This document shows, piece after piece, positions 46,818 to 49,810 of a stretch of DNA of 49,810 nucleotides (position 1 is the first letter of the stretch; every line of letters starts with the position of its first letter). Source of the stretch: Blattamonas nauphoetae. Lineage: Eukaryota > Preaxostyla > Oxymonadida. A model generated the notes under the pieces. That model made no database searches. It was not told the origin of the DNA and saw only the letters and a program-made list of their open reading frames with translations. The DNA lies in contig JARBJD010000444.1 in the NCBI GenBank assembly GCA_033064195.1, positions 1-49,810 of the forward strand. Reading direction: 5' to 3'. A program made the position numbers and the translations under genes.

Positions 46818-48506
46818 TTAATATCCTCTCTTCACTTCTTCATAAGCTTCTTGGAGTCGACGATCAATGACATATCGCACTCGTGGTTGTCCATTCTCAA
46901 TCCAGAACAACCAATATGTTGCTTGATGTAGTGCTAGAATTGGAGGAGGAGGTCCATCTTTGGTTGATGTGAAATATGGATCAAGTTCTCCCTGATTGAT
47001 TGGTGTTCCTCTGTAGACGATATTCACTGATTCTGCTGTTGAGATCCCTTCTTCACCACCAGCGATTTCACTTCGATCTGTTGGAACCATGAATGTGAAA
47101 CATGTTGCATCTGTTACTGGTTTTGTTCTCTTATATTCCTTTGCTTTATAGTCAAACATTCGAGTTGAACAAATTGAATTTTCAAACTCTTCTGTTGCGG
47201 AACAACCAATGAAATCACCATTCACCATCATCATTTGATAGAACTCTGGTGATATTGTTGACATTGGGAAATTGGGAAAGTTGGATCCAAGCATTTCGAA
47301 GTGACCAACATAGTGAGGATTTCTGAAGACTGTACATTCGTTTGGTCTTTCAGGGAACAAGCACATCAGGTTCATGAGATTGTTGAGTTTGATACTGATG
47401 TTTGATCTTACTCCCATTGCATTCGCTTTTGTTTGGAATGATTGTGTGTCTATTCTTTCTGCTTTCATGACGTACAACGTCCTTGAATATGTGTTTAAGA
47501 GGGATTGTTTTGTAGCATCAGTGATTTGATATCCGTAACAAATTGTTGAGACTTTGTCAACTGATGAAGAAGTTACAGAGCAAGTGAAACTTATGGCTCC
47601 AACCTCAGCGACTGTACTGGCGGGTGGAGCATAACTCCTTTTATTGTAAGCTTTCAGTACTGGATTTCCTATCTGTGTAAATTCCTGTGTTACTGGAGAA
47701 AAGTCCCCATCAGACATCAAGAGCATGTTGGATTGATCCGACATACTTGTCAAGTCTTTATCTGGAAACAATTCACGACAACCTTGGGAAGATTTTCGAA
47801 TGACAGTTGAATGTTGAATTGGACAATACACTAGTGAATCGGTTGTCAAGTGAAATCTTAATCGTAAATTACCAAAGATTGAATTGGGATATTGATCAAA
47901 TGTACTCAGTGGAAGTAGATTCACAAATGGAATAACCAAAGGAATTGTCTTAGTGAGCTTATTTGTGGATTTATTGACGGGAACATAGTAGAATCCACAC
48001 ACACTCTGATCCATTCTCTGAACATTTTCCCACAAACTGTAACAGTGCTTCATATTGTTTTTCTCTTCGTACGACTTGAATGTGTGATACAGAAAAGATT
48101 CATGAACGTGATTGTTCTGAAGTGAATTCTCAATAATGTTTCCATGACTGTCAACGAGTCTCATATCTCGAATTGCATCTGAGGATGATTTGTATCCGAC
48201 GAATATACCGGATAGTCCGACGTACTCTCCTGTTTCACTACTCGTATATGAATATGGAACAGTAATCGTGAGATCAATTCGCAAATGACTCTTCATAAAT
48301 TCAGTAACATCGTGACCGTCATAGCACAGTGGAACTTCAATCTCATCTCCGATTCTGCATGGCATTGGAGGATTTGTAGGATGCACTTCTTGAATGGAGT
48401 AGATGTGCGGTTCTGAATCCCACTGTTTCGGCAGATATGATTGCACTTCAATTTGCTCAATTAATGTCGATGTTGGTTTGGATTGATTTGATCTGATACT
48501 TCTCAT
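46818..48506 (-). CDS. Probable Polinton major capsid protein (562 aa)
   Basis: Size, position and strand-rich composition fit a double jelly-roll capsid protein. Two halves are visible: an N-terminal beta-rich part ('EIEVPLCYDGHDV', 'LRIDLTITVPYSY', 'LVIPFVNLLPLSTFDQYPNS', 'IFGNLRLRFHLTTDSLVYCP') and a C-terminal part ('AISFTCSVTSSSVDKVSTIC', 'YVGHFEMLGSNFPNFPMSTI', 'PPPILALHQATYWLFWIENG'). The aromatic end 'QPRVRYVIDRRL' recurs in the neighbouring paralogue, supporting a family. I did not run a fold search, so the capsid call rests on context and layout. The ATG at 48,506 follows a good start motif. The gene looks whole. Confidence 0.6.
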   Translation of the reverse strand: MRSIRSNQSKPTSTLIEQIEVQSYLPKQWDSEPHIYSIQEVHPTNPPMPCRIGDEIEVPLCYDGHDVTEFMKSHLRIDLTITVPYSYTSSETGEYVGLSGIFVGYKSSSDAIRDMRLVDSHGNIIENSLQNNHVHESFLYHTFKSYEEKNNMKHCYSLWENVQRMDQSVCGFYYVPVNKSTNKLTKTIPLVIPFVNLLPLSTFDQYPNSIFGNLRLRFHLTTDSLVYCPIQHSTVIRKSSQGCRELFPDKDLTSMSDQSNMLLMSDGDFSPVTQEFTQIGNPVLKAYNKRSYAPPASTVAEVGAISFTCSVTSSSVDKVSTICYGYQITDATKQSLLNTYSRTLYVMKAERIDTQSFQTKANAMGVRSNISIKLNNLMNLMCLFPERPNECTVFRNPHYVGHFEMLGSNFPNFPMSTISPEFYQMMMVNGDFIGCSATEEFENSICSTRMFDYKAKEYKRTKPVTDATCFTFMVPTDRSEIAGGEEGISTAESVNIVYRGTPINQGELDPYFTSTKDGPPPPILALHQATYWLFWIENGQPRVRYVIDRRLQEAYEEVKRGY

Positions 48507-48526
48507 TTATAGAAAAATAAAAAATA
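48507..48526 (-). promoter_or_regulatory. Polinton start motif before the capsid-like gene
   Basis: Minus strand TATTTTTTATTTTTCTATAA joined to ATG (CTATAAATG). Close to the consensus, with C in place of G before TA. Confidence 0.55.
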
Positions 48527-48553
48527 TAATATCATTATTTTCTTTTCCCGTTT

Positions 48554-49810
48554 TCAATTTGGAATAATTCCTAAATCTTTATGTAATGTTTTCAATGTAT
48601 GATTAGGATAGTATTCGACTCTTGGTTCACCACTACTATATCGTAATACCCACCACGTTGTGGCAGTAGTAGCTAATATTGGTGCTGGAGGATGAGGAAA
48701 TGTTATCATATCACCAACACTTTGACTAGGATCGTAAACATTGTAGTATGTGTCGAGATTGCCTTGATATATTGGTTGAGATCTCAATGTGACAGCAGTA
48801 TTCACACCTCTGGAACTGATAGAATCATTGCAGTTCGTTGGACATCCACTTCTCTGTGTTGAGAAGCACAAAAGGAAGTCAGTGTTGTCATGAATCGGTC
48901 GCACTCTTGTCATTGTTTCACGAGGATATGTTCCGTCACCAGTGAGTTTCTCTTCAACGAGAGAATCTGTAAGTGATCGCTCCAAATCATCTGGAACAGT
49001 GAGGTATGAATCAAGGTTGAGAGTTGATAATGCAAACTGATAGAAGCGAGCTCCAATAGTTGTTGTCGGTTGTTCTGGATAGTACCTGTTTTGTAAAGTC
49101 ACTTGGATGTTCTTCTGCATTGGATTGTGGAAACAAGTGACTTCATTATCGTAGTGACGGAAGAGAAGCATAATATCCTTGGCATTCACAAGTACCATTT
49201 GCTGAGTACAATCAATTCCTGTTGCTGTTGGTGTCTTCTGAAATGGATCGAATGAGATCTTTTCTGCTGGAATTGTTCCAGGACGATTTGTGTACATCTG
49301 CTTCAGATTCTCTTTCGCAATGTCTTTAATATTGTATCCAGAACTCATGCAATACACATCATCAATTTGATAATCAAGAATGTTCAATGATATATATTGA
49401 TCCACGTATGCAGGTTCATTTGTCAGAGCATTGGATGCATTGAGATAAGTGTCTTTGGTAACTGTTGGTTGGAGAAATGATTGACCAATTTGAACGAAAT
49501 TCTTGGTACATGAGGTTACAAGATTATTCAGAAAAAAGGGACGATGTTGAATACAAGATTGAATTGCTGTTTTTATTTATGGTGCTGTTGCTGTTCCAGT
49601 AACGAATGATGATAGTGTATTTTTCAATGTCAGTTCAGGATTCACAGGGCAGACAACAGCATCCCTCATTGATGTACACTTAATTTCAAATCACCGAATA
49701 GACATCGTGGATAGTCAGTCATCCCAGAGAATATCAGAAGATCTTCAAGATTAATCGACACGAATTGGCACATCAATAGTGTCACATAAATGTACTTTTC
49801 AGTTTCTTTT
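48554..49810 (-). pseudogene. Second capsid-like gene, broken and running off the window
   Basis: The C-terminal end is paralogous to the 562-aa protein: 'APILATTATTWWVLRYSSGE' and 'PRVEYYPNHTL' align with the matching end there, and upstream pieces such as 'FGDLKLSVHQ' recall its N-terminal half. It is a fossil with a few breaks; the 5' part lies beyond 49,810. It sits directly upstream of the 562-aa gene in the same orientation, so the element carried two capsid-like genes in tandem or acquired the second by duplication. Confidence 0.55.

Larger units (their letters stand above)
43590..49810. mobile_element. Polinton/Maverick, capsid-side end (right element)
   Basis: The end of a second Polinton of the same family, tip at about 43,590, body running off the window. 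Order: TIR, TIR-edge gene, a fibre-like protein with an S74 self-chaperone domain, a 136-aa protein, a major-capsid-like protein and part of a second capsid-like gene. The capsid-like genes are on the minus strand. Several genes look whole; the second capsid-like gene is broken. TIR similarity to the left element is clear but well below identity, so the two insertions are different lineages rather than recent twins. Confidence 0.75.

Noticed and set aside
1-49810. tRNA, rRNA or other structured RNA genes
   Set aside because: None recognised by eye on either strand; a covariance-model scan would be needed to exclude them.

Overview
The window looks like a piece of a gene-dense protist genome. 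The best guess is an oxymonad (Preaxostyla, Blattamonas-like). This is inference: very long surface proteins with beta-helix and Ig-like repeats ending in a membrane segment plus a kinase-like tail, and small SPRY proteins with the phrases 'GDCVRMEVD' and 'GTSFRIDRI', are what I remember of that group. Stop codons of the intact genes fit the standard code. Some genes have tiny GT-AG introns of about 30 nt, while the giant surface-protein gene has none.

Layout. 1-10,020: the polymerase-side end of one Polinton/Maverick, with a broken integrase, a whole protein-primed DNA polymerase B, a small gene at the edge of the terminal inverted repeat (TIR), and a 2.6-kb TIR. 10,021-14,042: host genes on the minus strand (spliced SPRY protein, spliced seven-helix membrane protein, GNAT acetyltransferase) next to a 21/42-bp minisatellite. 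14,043-25,760: a tandem duplication of a surface-receptor-like gene. Copy 1 is disrupted by a 243-bp inverted block; copy 2 is nearly whole but has one in-frame TAG. 26,378-33,508: an intact 2,376-aa relative on the minus strand. 33,661-37,608: a composite TA-flanked non-autonomous DNA transposon directly followed by a whole pogo-like transposon. 37,613-40,233: a third, truncated copy of the receptor gene, cut at both ends by mobile DNA. 40,234-43,500: a DIRS-like tyrosine-recombinase retroelement. 43,590-49,810: the capsid-side end of a second Polinton of the same family, its TIR tip facing the first one.

How the parts relate. The four receptor-like genes share one plan: secreted beta-helix/Ig-like ectodomain, one membrane helix, and a cytoplasmic remnant of a kinase C-lobe without its catalytic residues. 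Their copy-number changes, repeat loss and inverted block show fast turnover, and mobile elements mark most breakpoints. The two Polinton ends share a TIR, a TIR-edge gene and a T-rich/TAAATG start motif in front of nearly every gene. That motif, the HNH-like insertion in the polymerase, the ultra-short introns and the degenerate kinase tails are the most interesting signals.
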